The notes: generated by a model from the sequence alone, not told the origin. Shown: positions 8,636 to 27,156, counted from the stretch's first letter. The stretch is 64,000 bases of DNA from JBAXEO01 sp963789515 (GCA_963789515.1 CAWBKW010000004.1:186001-250000); one strand, 5' to 3'. Translations and numbers: made by a program.

Positions 8636-9034
8636 TTACCAGATGTACGCGATGACTTCGCCGCCGACGCCCTCTTTGCGGGCGACGCGGTCAGTCATCA
8701 CGCCACGTGACGTGGATATGACGGCCACACCGAGCCCGCCGAGCACGCGAGGAAGTTCGTCCTTCTTCGCGTACACGCGCAGTCCCGGCTTGCTGATCCG
8801 GCGGATACCGGTGATCGTGCGTTCCTTGCGAGCTCCGTACTTGAGCGTGATCTCGAGCGAATCCTGCGGATCGCCCTCAGACACGACGTACTCGGCGATG
8901 TAGCCCTCTTGCTTCATGATGCGCGCGATCTCGACAAGCTTCTTCGAAGACGGCATCTTGGTCGTCGCCTTGTACGCCGAGTTCGCATTGCGAATCCGCG
9001 TCAACATATCGGCGATGGGGTCGGTCATGCTCAT
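8636..9034 (-). CDS. rpsH: Small ribosomal subunit protein uS8
   Basis: The 132-residue primary 16S rRNA-binding protein starts MSMTDPIADMLTRIRNANSA and has the C-terminal STSRGVMTDRVARKEGVGGE motif. The gap of 100 bases to rpsN holds no recognisable gene. Confidence 0.97.
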   Translation of the reverse strand: MSMTDPIADMLTRIRNANSAYKATTKMPSSKKLVEIARIMKQEGYIAEYVVSEGDPQDSLEITLKYGARKERTITGIRRISKPGLRVYAKKDELPRVLGGLGVAVISTSRGVMTDRVARKEGVGGEVIAYIW

Positions 9035-9134
9035 GTGTTCCTCCTATGGTCCCGGATGCTCCGGTCCGTGGTTCGCGTGCGCCCGTGACGCATGCGCCTC
9101 TCGGGTCGGGTCTTTCCGTGCGGTCGCCTCGGCC

Positions 9135-9320
9135 CTACCAGCTGGCCTTGCGAACGCCGGGAAGCTCGCCTCGGCTTGCCAACTCGCGCACGCAGATCCT
9201 GCACATACCGAACTGGCGGTAGAACGCGCGAGGGCGTCCACACCGGCCGCAGCGGTTGTGCTGCCGCACCGAGAACTTCGGTGTGCGCTTTGCCTTGGCG
9301 ATCATCGACTTCTTAGCCAC
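9135..9320 (-). CDS. rpsZ: Small ribosomal subunit protein uS14, zinc-binding type Z
   Basis: The GTG at 9318-9320, preceded by a strong AAGGAGG four bases away, gives 61 residues, the length of type Z uS14. Two CxxC pairs (CGRCGR and CRICV) form the zinc site, and the C-terminus GELPGVRKASW is canonical. A longer frame upstream lacks family similarity. Confidence 0.95.
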   Translation of the reverse strand: MAKKSMIAKAKRTPKFSVRQHNRCGRCGRPRAFYRQFGMCRICVRELASRGELPGVRKASW

Positions 9321-9366
9321 TTCATCCTCCTTGTCACGGCGCCTGGAGGGCGCCGGGATGGACGCT

Positions 9367-9909
9367 CTATCGCTTGAACGGGAAGCCAAAGGCATCGAGC
9401 AGCGCCTTTGCAGCCTCGTCTGTTTTCGCACTCGTGACGAACGTGATGTCCATGCCCCGCACGCGGTCGACCTTGTCGTAGTCGATCTCGGCGAAGATGA
9501 GCTGCTCGGTCACGCCCATCGAGTAGTTGCCCCGACCGTCGAACGACTTGGGGTTCAGGCCCCGGAAGTCACGGACGCGCGGGATGGCGGTCGAGAGCAG
9601 CCGGTCCATGAACTCCCACATGTGGGCACCACGCAGCGTGACCTTCGCGCCGATGGGCATGCCCTGGCGGATCTTGAAGCCGGCGATCGACTTCTTGGCC
9701 CGCGTGATGGTGGGCTGCTGACCGGTGATCTGGCGCAGGTCCTCGATCGCGACGTCGAGCTGCTTGACGTCGAGAACCGCGGCGCCAACACCCATGTTCA
9801 CGACGATCTTCTCGAGTCGCGGGACCTCGTTCACGTTCGGAAGGGCGAGCTGCTCCTTGAGAGCGGGCACGACCTCCTTGGTGTACTTCTCTTTTAGCCT
9901 CGGAACCAT
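9367..9909 (-). CDS. rplE: Large ribosomal subunit protein uL5
   Basis: The 180-residue 5S rRNA-binding protein has the ATVRGAHMWEF-like core (KVTLRGAHMWEFMDRL), RDFRGLNPKSFDGRGNYSMG and the C-terminal DITFVTSAKTDEAAKALL. It forms the bridge with uS13. It follows rplX by 82 bases. Confidence 0.97.
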   Translation of the reverse strand: MVPRLKEKYTKEVVPALKEQLALPNVNEVPRLEKIVVNMGVGAAVLDVKQLDVAIEDLRQITGQQPTITRAKKSIAGFKIRQGMPIGAKVTLRGAHMWEFMDRLLSTAIPRVRDFRGLNPKSFDGRGNYSMGVTEQLIFAEIDYDKVDRVRGMDITFVTSAKTDEAAKALLDAFGFPFKR

Positions 9910-9991
9910 TCTTCATTCCTCCGTCTGGGGTTCTCAGCGCAAGATTCCCGACCCTGCGCCTCCTCGCGACATCCGCCGCGGGGAGCCATGT

Positions 9992-10309
9992 CTAGTCGAT
10001 ATCGTTGTTGCACTTCTTGCAGAAGCGCACGCGCGCGCCATCTTCGCGCTTGCGGCCGATGCGAGTCGGCTGCGAGCACTTGGGGCACACGATCATGACG
10101 TTGGACACATGCACGGTGCCCTCGATCTCGAGGATGCCGCCCTGCGGGTTCTTCGTCGTCGGGCGCGTGGCCTTCTTGATCAGGTTGACGCGCTCGATGA
10201 CGATACGCTGCTTGTGCGGGTAGACAACGAGGACCTTGGACTCTTTGCCCTTGTCCTTGCCGGCGATGACTCTGACCTTGTCGCCCGTACGGATGCTCAT
10301 CTTCGTCAT
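9992..10309 (-). CDS. rplX: Large ribosomal subunit protein uL24
   Basis: The product is 105 residues. The N-terminal KOW motif (KVRVIAGKDKGKESKVLVV) is clear. The C-terminal half has CPKCSQPTRIG and CKKCNN, a four-cysteine zinc ribbon found in many but not all uL24 proteins. GGAGG eight bases upstream supports the start. Confidence 0.96.
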   Translation of the reverse strand: MTKMSIRTGDKVRVIAGKDKGKESKVLVVYPHKQRIVIERVNLIKKATRPTTKNPQGGILEIEGTVHVSNVMIVCPKCSQPTRIGRKREDGARVRFCKKCNNDID

Positions 10310-10322
10310 TGTTCCATCCTCC

Positions 10323-10691
10323 TTAGAGCACCTCAGGCGCGAGCGAGACGATCTTCATGTACTTGCGGTCGCGAAGTTCGCGAGCGACCGGACCGAAGAT
10401 ACGCGTACCGCGCGGATTGCCCTGAGCGTCGATGATGACCGCGGCATTGTCGTCGAACTTGATGTAGCTGCCGTCGGAGCGACGCACCTCTTTGGTGCAA
10501 CGGACGACGACCGCCTTGACGATCTCGCCCTTCTTCACCGCACCGTTGGGAATCGCTTCCTTGACCGTGCAGACGATGACGTCTCCCACGTATGCGTAGC
10601 GCCGCTTCGAGCCGCCGAGAACCTTGATGCACAACACCTTGCGTGCACCCGAGTTGTCAGCGACCTTCAGCCGTGTTTCTGCCTGGATCAT
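10323..10691 (-). CDS. rplN: Large ribosomal subunit protein uL14
   Basis: The 122-residue product starts MIQAETRLKVADNSGARKVL and contains the family signature near residues 60-86 (VRRSDGSYIKFDDNAAVII). uL14 sits at the inter-subunit face. The gene is 14 bases upstream of rplX. Confidence 0.98.
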   Translation of the reverse strand: MIQAETRLKVADNSGARKVLCIKVLGGSKRRYAYVGDVIVCTVKEAIPNGAVKKGEIVKAVVVRCTKEVRRSDGSYIKFDDNAAVIIDAQGNPRGTRIFGPVARELRDRKYMKIVSLAPEVL

Positions 10692-10763
10692 CTCTTCCTC
10701 CGAATACGAATCGACACGTGAGCGGTGCGCCGCGGGGCGTGGCGCACGTGCGCGGCCGATGAA

Positions 10764-11024
10764 CTACTTGGCCTTCTCGACGATCTCGACGAGACGCCAG
10801 TGCTTGAGCTTGGACAGCGGGCGGGTCTCCATGATGGTCACGGTGTCACCGACCCCGCTCTCGTTGTTCTCGTCATGCGCGTGGAACTTCTTGGACTGCG
10901 TGATCATCTTGCCGTAGAGCGGATGCTTCTTGCGCTCCTCGACCTTCACCACGCAGGTCTTCTCGCCGGCCGTCGAAACGACGACGCCCTGGCGGAGCTT
11001 CCTGCGGTTACGATCGTCACTCAT
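10764..11024 (-). CDS. rpsQ: Small ribosomal subunit protein uS17
   Basis: The 86-residue OB-fold protein has GVVVSTAGEKTCVVKVEERK and the family signature GDTVTIMETRPLSKLKHWRL. It binds 16S rRNA early in assembly. The gene lies 20 bases after rpmC. Confidence 0.96.
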   Translation of the reverse strand: MSDDRNRRKLRQGVVVSTAGEKTCVVKVEERKKHPLYGKMITQSKKFHAHDENNESGVGDTVTIMETRPLSKLKHWRLVEIVEKAK

Positions 11025-11044
11025 TGCTTCTCCTCACCTGTCCC

Positions 11045-11260
11045 TTAAGACGCAGCCGCGTCGCTCTGTGTGCGAAGCTCGCGGGTGCGCACCTCGGTGT
11101 GCAGGCGCGCGATGTCCTTCTTCACGATCGCGATACGACCGGTATTGTCGAGCTGTCCCGTAGCGAGCTGGAAACGCAGGTTGAAGAGCTCGGCACGAGT
11201 GTCCTTGAGCTTCTGCGCCAGATCGGAATCGGCCAGATCTCTGATCTCTGTTGCTTTCAT
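11045..11260 (-). CDS. rpmC: Large ribosomal subunit protein uL29
   Basis: The 71-residue helical-hairpin protein starts MKATEIRDLADSDLAQKLKD and includes the family LFNLRFQLATGQLDNTGRI region. It lies at the tunnel exit. It begins immediately after the rplP stop, with no spacer. Confidence 0.96.
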   Translation of the reverse strand: MKATEIRDLADSDLAQKLKDTRAELFNLRFQLATGQLDNTGRIAIVKKDIARLHTEVRTRELRTQSDAAAS

Positions 11261-11686
11261 CTACGCCTCCCCACCTGAATCGCCGCGGCTCACGAACTTG
11301 GTCTTGATCGGCAGCTTGTGGGCCGCCAAACGCATCGCCTCTTTGGCGACTTCCTCCGAAACGCCCGCCAGCTCGAACATGACGCGTCCGGGCTTGACGA
11401 CGGCGACCCACTTCTCGGGGTTACCCTTGCCCGAACCCATGCGGGTCTCGGCGGGCTTCTGCGTGATCGGCTTGTCCGGGAAGATGTTGATCCAGACCTT
11501 GCCGCCACGCTTCATGTAGCGGGTCATCGCGACACGGGCCGCCTCGATCTGGCGGTTCGTGATCCATGCCGGCTCCATGGCCTTGAGGCCGTACTCGCCG
11601 AAGTTGACCGACGTACCGCCTTTGGCCTGGCCGCTGCGCGAGCCGCGCTGAACCTTGCGGTGCTTAACTCGCTTGGGCAGAAGCAT
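11261..11686 (-). CDS. rplP: Large ribosomal subunit protein uL16
   Basis: The 141-residue product starts MLLPKRVKHRKVQRGSR and includes GRVMFELAGVSEEVAKEAMR near the C-terminus, both standard. uL16 helps position tRNA in the A site. It lies three bases downstream of rpsC. Confidence 0.97.
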   Translation of the reverse strand: MLLPKRVKHRKVQRGSRSGQAKGGTSVNFGEYGLKAMEPAWITNRQIEAARVAMTRYMKRGGKVWINIFPDKPITQKPAETRMGSGKGNPEKWVAVVKPGRVMFELAGVSEEVAKEAMRLAAHKLPIKTKFVSRGDSGGEA

Positions 11687-11689
11687 CTG

Positions 11690-12385
11690 CTATCTCCCTT
11701 CGCCACGACGCGGGCGCTGCGTACGCGTGCCCTCGATGGCCGGATTAGGAGCGTCCTGACCAGGCAGGACCTCTCCGTGGTAGACCCAGACCTTGACGCC
11801 GCACGCTCCCATGCTCGTACGCGCGACGGCCGTGCCGTAGTCGATCTTGGCTCGGAGCGTGTGCAGCGGCACTCGACCCTCGCGATACCACTCGCGACGG
11901 CCCATCTCCGCGCCGCCGAGGCGACCGGAGCACTGGATCCGGATGCCGAGCGCACCGCTCTTGACCGCCGAGGCGACCGCCTTGCGCATGGCGCGACGGA
12001 AGGCCACACGGCCCTCGAGCTGCTCGGCGACGCTCTGTGCGATGAGCACGGCGTCGAGTTCCGGGCGCTTGATCTCGATGATGTTGACGGCAACGCTGCC
12101 ACCGGTGATCTTCTCGAGCGCCTTGCGAAGGACGTCGACTTCGGCGCCCTTCTTGCCGATGACGATGCCCGGGCGCGCGGTGGTGAGTTCGATAACGGTC
12201 TTGTCGCCCTTGCGCTCGATATCGATCTTGCTGAGCGCGGCGCGGCGAAGCCGGTTCTCGAGGTACTTGCGCACCTCTACGTCGTTGGCGAGAGTCTGCG
12301 CGTAGTCCTTGCCACCGAACCAGCGCGAACGCCACTTCTCGGTGATGCCCAGACGCAGGCTTATCGGGTATACCTTCTGTCCCAT
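11690..12385 (-). CDS. rpsC: Small ribosomal subunit protein uS3
   Basis: The 231-residue product has the N-terminal MGQKVYPISLRLGIT, a KH domain with PGIVIGKKGAEVDVLRK, and the C-terminal S3 domain (GCGVKVWVYHGEVLPGQD-like end). It is part of the mRNA entry gate. The gene follows rplV by seven bases. Confidence 0.97.
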   Translation of the reverse strand: MGQKVYPISLRLGITEKWRSRWFGGKDYAQTLANDVEVRKYLENRLRRAALSKIDIERKGDKTVIELTTARPGIVIGKKGAEVDVLRKALEKITGGSVAVNIIEIKRPELDAVLIAQSVAEQLEGRVAFRRAMRKAVASAVKSGALGIRIQCSGRLGGAEMGRREWYREGRVPLHTLRAKIDYGTAVARTSMGACGVKVWVYHGEVLPGQDAPNPAIEGTRTQRPRRGEGR

Positions 12386-12392
12386 TGTGCTC

Positions 12393-12734
12393 CTACGCCT
12401 CCTCTCGCTGCTTGACGATCACGGTGACATGGCTGGTCCGCTTGTTGATGCGGAACGCTCGGCCCATGGCACGCGGCCGGATACGCTTGAGGGTCGGACC
12501 CTCGTCGACGAAGGTCGAACCGACGATGAGCTCGTCCGAGCTCAGGTGGAGATTGCGCTCAGCGTTCGCAACAGCGCTGTTCAGGACCTTCTCCACGATC
12601 TCGGCGGCGGCACGGGGCGAGAACTTCAGGATCGCCCGTGCGTCGTCGATCTTCTTGCCTCGGATGAGGTCGACCACCAGTCGGGCCTTGCGCGGGCTTA
12701 CCCGCACGTAGCGTGCAACTGCCTTGGCTTCCAT
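12393..12734 (-). CDS. rplV: Large ribosomal subunit protein uL22
   Basis: The 113-residue product starts MEAKAVARYVRVSPRKARLV and ends with the conserved tunnel-lining loop and RINKRTSHVTVIV segment. It follows rpsS by five bases. Confidence 0.97.
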   Translation of the reverse strand: MEAKAVARYVRVSPRKARLVVDLIRGKKIDDARAILKFSPRAAAEIVEKVLNSAVANAERNLHLSSDELIVGSTFVDEGPTLKRIRPRAMGRAFRINKRTSHVTVIVKQREEA

Positions 12735-12739
12735 GTGCT

Positions 12740-13015
12740 CTACCTCTTCTTCTTCTTGTCGGAGGCGTGACCGCGGAAGGTACGAGTCGGCGAGAACTCG
12801 CCGAGCTTGTGTCCGACCATCGATTCGGTCACGTACACCGGGACGTGCTTGCGGCCGTCGTGCACCGCGATCGTGTGACCGACCATCTCCGGGAAGATGG
12901 TCGAAGGACGCGACCAGGTCTTGATGACCTTCTTCTCGCCGGCCTCGTTCATCGCGTGGATGCGCTCGAGTAGGCGAGGCTGGACGAACGGGCCCTTCTT
13001 GAGGCTTCTGCTCAC
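12740..13015 (-). CDS. rpsS: Small ribosomal subunit protein uS19
   Basis: The 91-residue product starts MSRSLKKGPFVQPRLLERI and has VGHTIAVHDGRKHVPVYVTE and the basic C-terminus. uS19 forms a complex with uS13 in the 30S head. It lies 15 bases after rplB. Confidence 0.97.
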   Translation of the reverse strand: MSRSLKKGPFVQPRLLERIHAMNEAGEKKVIKTWSRPSTIFPEMVGHTIAVHDGRKHVPVYVTESMVGHKLGEFSPTRTFRGHASDKKKKR

Positions 13016-13030
13016 TGTCGTATCAGCTCC

Positions 13031-13861
13031 CTACTTCTTGCGACGGCGGATGATGAGGCGGCTGGACGGGTTCTTCTTGCTACGCGTACGGTGACCCTTG
13101 GTGGGGACGCCCCACGGGGTGACCGGATGACGACCAGCGGACTTGTTCTTGCCCTCGCCGCCACCGTGCGGGTGGTCGACCGGGTTCATGACCGTACCGC
13201 GGACCGTCGGACGGATGCCCATCCAGCGCGCGCGACCGGCCTTGCCGATCTTGATGTTGCCGTGATCGGAGTTCCCGACCTCGCCGATCGTCGCGCGACA
13301 CGTGACGAGCACGCGACGCATCTCCGACGAAGGCATACGCAGGATGGCGTAGCCGCCCTCCTTGCCCATCAGCTGGATCGAGGTCCCGGCCGAGCGGGCG
13401 AGCGCCGCACCCTTGCCGGGCTGCAGCTCCACCGCGTGCACGACCGTGCCGACCGGGATGTTGACCAGCGGCAGGGTGTTGCCGGGCTTGATGTCGGCAT
13501 CCGGGCCGCTCGCGATCTTGTCGCCCACCGTCAGGCCCTTGGGGGCCAGGATGTAGCGCTTCTCACCGTCGGCGTAGTGCAGCAGGGCGATGCGCGCCGA
13601 GCGGTTCGGGTCGTACTCGATCGTCGCGACCTTGGCCGGCACGCCGTCCTTGGTGCGCTTGAAATCGATGACGCGGTAGCGGCGCTTGTGCCCGCCGCCC
13701 TGGTGCCGGGTCGTGATGCGCCCGTTGTTGTTGCGACCACCCTTCTTCGGCAGCGGCTCCAGCAGCGACTTCTCGGGAGTGGTGCACGTGATCTCCGCGA
13801 AGTCGGATACCGTCTGGAAACGGCGGCCCGGTGAGGTCGGCTTGTACTGCTTCAGTCCCAT
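13031..13861 (-). CDS. rplB: Large ribosomal subunit protein uL2
   Basis: This 276-residue core protein near the peptidyl transferase centre begins MGLKQYKPTSPGRRFQT. The signature PVDHPHGGGEGKNK contains the conserved histidine of the family. The preceding 149-base gap to rplW shows no gene; GAAGGAGATGAA before the ATG is a good ribosome binding site. Confidence 0.98.
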   Translation of the reverse strand: MGLKQYKPTSPGRRFQTVSDFAEITCTTPEKSLLEPLPKKGGRNNNGRITTRHQGGGHKRRYRVIDFKRTKDGVPAKVATIEYDPNRSARIALLHYADGEKRYILAPKGLTVGDKIASGPDADIKPGNTLPLVNIPVGTVVHAVELQPGKGAALARSAGTSIQLMGKEGGYAILRMPSSEMRRVLVTCRATIGEVGNSDHGNIKIGKAGRARWMGIRPTVRGTVMNPVDHPHGGGEGKNKSAGRHPVTPWGVPTKGHRTRSKKNPSSRLIIRRRKK

Positions 13862-14010
13862 TTCATCTCCTTCCGTCCGATGGCCCGTGTCGTCTGGGAC
13901 CGAAAAGAACTCTCTCGCTCACGACACTGACGCCGGACTACCACGGTGCCGGGCGGCTCCATAATGCGCCGGACTCGGACACCCGTTGGCCTGTGTGGTG
14001 CGGCCCTTAC

Positions 14011-14298
14011 CTAGTGACTCTGGAAGAACTCGATCGAATCGCCCTCTTTGAGGGTGACAACGGCCTTCTTCCAGTCGCGCGTCTTGCCTTTGGCAGCACG
14101 CACGCGGCGCGGTTTGCCGTTGACGTTCATGGTGTTCACCTTGGTGACCGTGACACCGAAGATCTCAGTGATCGCGTCTGCGATCTGGGGCTTGCTCGCG
14201 GTCTTGGCGACCTCGAACGTGTAGCGGTTCAGCTCGATCATGTCGTAGGACTTCTCCGAGATGACCGGGCGGATGACGATGTCGCGAGGATCGTTCAT
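14011..14298 (-). CDS. rplW: Large ribosomal subunit protein uL23
   Basis: The 95-residue tunnel-exit protein starts MNDPRDIVIRPVISEKSYDM and includes VTKVNTMNVNGKPRRVRAAK. Its first base overlaps the last base of the rplD stop codon, so the two are probably translationally coupled. Confidence 0.97.
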   Translation of the reverse strand: MNDPRDIVIRPVISEKSYDMIELNRYTFEVAKTASKPQIADAITEIFGVTVTKVNTMNVNGKPRRVRAAKGKTRDWKKAVVTLKEGDSIEFFQSH

Positions 14299-14921
14299 TA
14301 GGACAGCACCCCCTCGAGCCAGAGAAGGGCCGGCTTCGTGAACAGGAGCGCGGTGTTGTCCACGAGATCGTAGGTGTTGGCCTCGGAGGCGCCGATGACA
14401 CGCACCTTGTCGAGGTTGCGGAGCGAGAGCATGGCGTTGATATCGTCATCGGCCACCACGATCGTGACGCGACCCGAGATCCCGAGCGCCTTGAGCGCCT
14501 CGGCTGCCTGCTTGGTCGAAGGCTTGTCGTAGCCGAAGCCGTCGATGACGTAGAGGACCTCTTCGGCGAGCTTCGCCGAGAGGGCCGAACGCATGGCGAG
14601 CTTGACGACCTTGTTGGGAACCTTGAAGCCGTAGCTGCGGGGGTGCGGTCCGAAGACGACGCCACCACCGACCCACTGCGGCGAACGGGTCGAGCCCTGG
14701 CGCGCGCGACCGGTGCCCTTCTGGCGCCACGGCTTCTTGCCGCCGCCGGAGACCTTGCCGCGCGTCAGCGTGGAGTGCGTGCCCGCGCGACGGCCGGCGA
14801 GCTGGCTGCGCACGACCTGGTGGACGGCGAACGTGTTCGGCTCGATGCCGAAGACGCCAGCTGCGAGGTCCGTGCTTCCCACCTTCTTGCCGGCGGTATC
14901 TGTGATTTCGATCTTGGCCAT
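14298..14921 (-). CDS. rplD: Large ribosomal subunit protein uL4
   Basis: The 207-residue product has the tunnel-loop region (SGGGKKPWRQKGTGRARQGS) and the globular domain of uL4. In enterobacteria uL4 also represses its own operon; no such leader could be established here. It follows rplC by 39 bases. Confidence 0.97.
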   Translation of the reverse strand: MAKIEITDTAGKKVGSTDLAAGVFGIEPNTFAVHQVVRSQLAGRRAGTHSTLTRGKVSGGGKKPWRQKGTGRARQGSTRSPQWVGGGVVFGPHPRSYGFKVPNKVVKLAMRSALSAKLAEEVLYVIDGFGYDKPSTKQAAEALKALGISGRVTIVVADDDINAMLSLRNLDKVRVIGASEANTYDLVDNTALLFTKPALLWLEGVLS

Positions 14922-14960
14922 CGTGACTGATCTCCTTCAGGTGTCTCTCGAGCAGGGCGG

Positions 14961-15581
14961 CTACGCCATGCGGATGGTCAGCAGGGCGTTCTTGCCACCC
15001 GGAACCGCGCCCTTGACGAGCAGCAGGTTCTGCTCGGCGTCGATTCTCACGATGTCGAGGTTCTTCACGGTCACGGTCTCGTCACCCATGTGCCCCGGGC
15101 CCTTCAGCCCCTTGAACACGCGCGACGGCGTGGAGGCCTGCCCGATCGAACCGGGCGCACGGTGGAAGTGCGAACCGTGGCCGCCGGGACCGCCCTTGAA
15201 GTTGTGACGCTTCATGACGCCCGCGAATCCCTTGCCCTTGCTGGTGCCGGTGACGGTGACCGACTTGGCGTCAGCGAAGTCCGCCACGGTGATCTTCTGG
15301 CCGAGCTTGACCTCATCGCCCTCGCCCAAGCGGATCTCGGCGAGGTGGAGCATCGGCTCGACGTTCGACTTCGAGAAGTGCCCGGCCATCGGCTTGTTGA
15401 GCTTCTTGGGCTTGATCTCGCCGAACCCGATCTGGGCGGCGCGATAGCCATCACGCTTGTCGGTCTTGACCTGAGTGACCACGCAAGGACCGGCCTCGAT
15501 GACGGTGACAGGCAGCAGCTTGTCGTCGTCACCCCAGACCTGCGTCATCCCCAGCTTGCGGCCGAGTATCGTCGTTACCAT
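14961..15581 (-). CDS. rplC: Large ribosomal subunit protein uL3
   Basis: The 206-residue product starts MVTTILGRKLGMTQVWGDDD and has the signature FKGGPGGHGSHFHRAPGSIG, which reaches the peptidyl transferase centre. A 128-base gap separates it from rpsJ and holds a candidate internal promoter. Confidence 0.97.
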   Translation of the reverse strand: MVTTILGRKLGMTQVWGDDDKLLPVTVIEAGPCVVTQVKTDKRDGYRAAQIGFGEIKPKKLNKPMAGHFSKSNVEPMLHLAEIRLGEGDEVKLGQKITVADFADAKSVTVTGTSKGKGFAGVMKRHNFKGGPGGHGSHFHRAPGSIGQASTPSRVFKGLKGPGHMGDETVTVKNLDIVRIDAEQNLLLVKGAVPGGKNALLTIRMA

Positions 15582-15663
15582 TGCTTCGTCCTTCTCTCAC
15601 GTGCGGTCATGGGACCTACTCGGCGCCCCTTGGCACCGTCCCCAGCGGACCGCGTTTCTCACG

Positions 15664-15684
15664 GTGCCCGCGCCACGTGGGCAC
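15664..15684 (-). promoter_or_regulatory. Hairpin in the rplC leader
   Basis: A six-base-pair inverted repeat (GTGCCC/GGGCAC, nine-base loop) lies about 80-100 bases upstream of rplC and just downstream of the candidate extended -10 promoter. It could be a leader structure; there is no T-tract. Confidence 0.25.
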
Positions 15685-15693
15685 GGACCGCCG

Positions 15694-15702
15694 ATTGTAC
15701 CA
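15694..15702 (-). promoter_or_regulatory. Candidate extended -10 promoter upstream of rplC
   Basis: On the minus strand TGGTACAAT matches the extended -10 form (TGnTATAAT) with one change in the hexamer. No convincing -35 is seen; the upstream bases are the end of rpsJ. It may give an internal start for rplC onward. Confidence 0.35.
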
Positions 15703-15709
15703 GAATCCC

Positions 15710-16018
15710 TTAGAGCTTGATCTCGATATCCACACCGGCAGGAAGGTCGAGGCGCATGAGCGAATCGACGGTCTTGGGAGTGGGCTCGAGAATGTCGATG
15801 AGCCGCTTGTGCGTCTTCATCTCGAACTGCTCGCGGCTGTCCTTGTTCACGTGCGGCGAGCGGATCACGCAGTACAGACTGCGCTCGGTCGGCAGCGGGA
15901 TCGGTCCCGAGACCTTCGCCCCGGTCTTCTGCGCCGTGTCAACGATGAGCTTGGTGGACTTGTCCACGATCTCGTGATCGTAGCCCTTCAAGCGGATCCT
16001 GATCTTCTGGTTCGCCAA
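15710..16018 (-). CDS. rpsJ: Small ribosomal subunit protein uS10
   Basis: The 102-residue product starts MANQKIRIRLKGYDHEIVDK and has the signature SPHVNKDSREQFEMKTHKRL. It binds 16S rRNA and, in other bacteria, NusB/NusG in antitermination. It heads the S10 cluster 70 bases after fusA, with no tuf between them, as tuf is located at 31,396. Confidence 0.98.
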   Translation of the reverse strand: MANQKIRIRLKGYDHEIVDKSTKLIVDTAQKTGAKVSGPIPLPTERSLYCVIRSPHVNKDSREQFEMKTHKRLIDILEPTPKTVDSLMRLDLPAGVDIEIKL

Positions 16019-16088
16019 CTCTCAACCCTCCGTCAGATGCGGTGCCCCGGCGCCTTCCGGCCCGGGTACCCGTTCTCTCAAAGCCTGC

Positions 16089-18179
<2,091 letters not shown>

Positions 18180-18221
18180 GAAGCTACAGCCCTCTATCTC
18201 GTAAGTGACGGATCGGAAGAA

Positions 18222-18692
18222 CTACCAGCGGTAGTGCGAGAAGGCGCGGTTGGACTCCGCCATCTTGAACAGGTCCTCGCGCTTCTTGACCGAGGAGCCG
18301 GTGCCGTTGGCGGCATCCATGATCTCGCCGGCGAGGCGCTCGGCCATGACCTTCTCGCGACGCTTGCGCGAGAAGCCCACGAGCCAACGGATCGCGAGCG
18401 TGGTCGAACGGCGGGAGTTGACCTCCACCGGAACCTGGTAGGTCGCGCCACCGACACGCTTGGGGCGGACTTCGAGGGTCGGTCGGACGTTGTCCATCGC
18501 CTTCTTGAAGGTCGCGAGCGGATCCGCCGCGGTCTTCTGCTCAACGATGTCGAACGCGCCGTACACGATGTTCTCGGCGGTCGACTTCTTGCCGTCCAGC
18601 AGGATCTTGTTGATCAGCTGCGTGACGAGCCTGTTGTTGTAGACGCTGTCAGGGGCGATCTCTCGCCGGACAGCAGCTGCGCGCCTTGGCAT
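18222..18692 (-). CDS. rpsG: Small ribosomal subunit protein uS7
   Basis: The 156-residue head-organising protein has the family start (MPRRAAAVRREIAPDSVYNN) and the C-terminal NRAFSHYRW. It lies 108 bases after rpsL, a spacing like the E. coli S12-S7 intercistronic region where S7 represses its own synthesis. Confidence 0.97.
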   Translation of the reverse strand: MPRRAAAVRREIAPDSVYNNRLVTQLINKILLDGKKSTAENIVYGAFDIVEQKTAADPLATFKKAMDNVRPTLEVRPKRVGGATYQVPVEVNSRRSTTLAIRWLVGFSRKRREKVMAERLAGEIMDAANGTGSSVKKREDLFKMAESNRAFSHYRW

Positions 18693-18781
18693 ACCTGTTC
18701 TCCTCTATCCCTGGGCAATCACACTGGGATGAGCTGCGGCGTTCTTCGCCGTCAGCTCGATCCCACGTGCCGAAACGAGTT

Positions 18782-18796
18782 GAGCGCTACGCGCTC
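18782..18796 (-). promoter_or_regulatory. Hairpin in the rpsL-rpsG intercistronic region
   Basis: GAGCGC and GCGCTC form a six-pair stem with a three-base loop, directly after the rpsL stop. In E. coli the equivalent region binds S7; equivalence here is only positional inference. Confidence 0.3.
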
Positions 18797-18800
18797 AGGC

Positions 18801-19172
18801 TCATTTCGGCTTCTTGGCGCCGTAGCGCGAACGTGCCTGCGCACGGTTATTCACCGCAGAGCAGTCGAGCGCGGCGCGGATGATCTTGTAGCGCACACCC
18901 GGCAGGTCCTTCACACGGCCGCCACGCACGAGCACGATGCTGTGCTCCTGCAGGTTGTGGCCGATGCCCGGAATGTAGGCCGTGACCTCCATGCCGTTGA
19001 CGAGTCGCACACGAGCGACCTTGCGCAGCGCCGAGTTCGGCTTCTTGGGGGTGGTGGTGTACACGCGAGTGCACACGCCGCGCTTCTGCGGGTTACCCTT
19101 CAGGGCCGGCGTCTTGCTCTTCTCGACTGCCTGCTTGCGGCCCTTGCGGACCAGCTGGTTGATGGTAGGCAA
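18801..19172 (-). CDS. rpsL: Small ribosomal subunit protein uS12
   Basis: The 123-residue decoding-centre protein reads PTINQLVRKGRKQAVEKSK after the start and contains TTPKKPNSALRKVARV and GGRVKDLPGVRYK; lysines in these regions are where streptomycin resistance arises in other bacteria, and they look wild type. The start codon is TTG (19,170-19,172), supported by GAAGGAG eight bases upstream. A strong promoter lies about 80 bases ahead. Confidence 0.97.
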   Translation of the reverse strand: MPTINQLVRKGRKQAVEKSKTPALKGNPQKRGVCTRVYTTTPKKPNSALRKVARVRLVNGMEVTAYIPGIGHNLQEHSIVLVRGGRVKDLPGVRYKIIRAALDCSAVNNRAQARSRYGAKKPK

Positions 19173-19253
19173 CGCTACACTCCTTCGTTGACATCTCGCG
19201 AACGTTCCACCCGGTGGTCTCGCAGACCGCCAAGCATCAAGTCACAAGGGGGA

Positions 19254-19282
19254 ACTCTACCAACCGGGGGGGCTTCTGTCAA
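19254..19282 (-). promoter_or_regulatory. Sigma-A-type promoter of the str operon (rpsL-rpsG-fusA)
   Basis: On the minus strand a perfect -35 TTGACA is separated by 17 bases from TAGAGT (-10). It lies about 80 bases before rpsL in a 220-base gap after rpoC, in the right orientation. Confidence 0.75.
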
Positions 19283-19345
19283 ACGCAACGCCCCCGGGCG
19301 TATCTACCCTGCCGAACGCGATCCCACACCGTCCGAGAACACACC

Positions 19346-19380
19346 CGGGCGCCCCCGCCGGCATGCGGCGAGAGCGCCCG
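19346..19380 (-). terminator. Hairpin after rpoC, probable terminator
   Basis: CGGGCGC and GCGCCCG (seven pairs, extended by an inner CGCC/GGCG stem) flank a short loop starting 13 bases after the rpoC stop. There is no strong T-tract, so termination may be partial. A new promoter follows for rpsL. Confidence 0.5.
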
Positions 19381-19392
19381 GTCGATACCTTG

Positions 19393-23637
<4,245 letters not shown>

Positions 23638-23640
23638 TGT

Positions 23641-27156
<3,516 letters not shown>
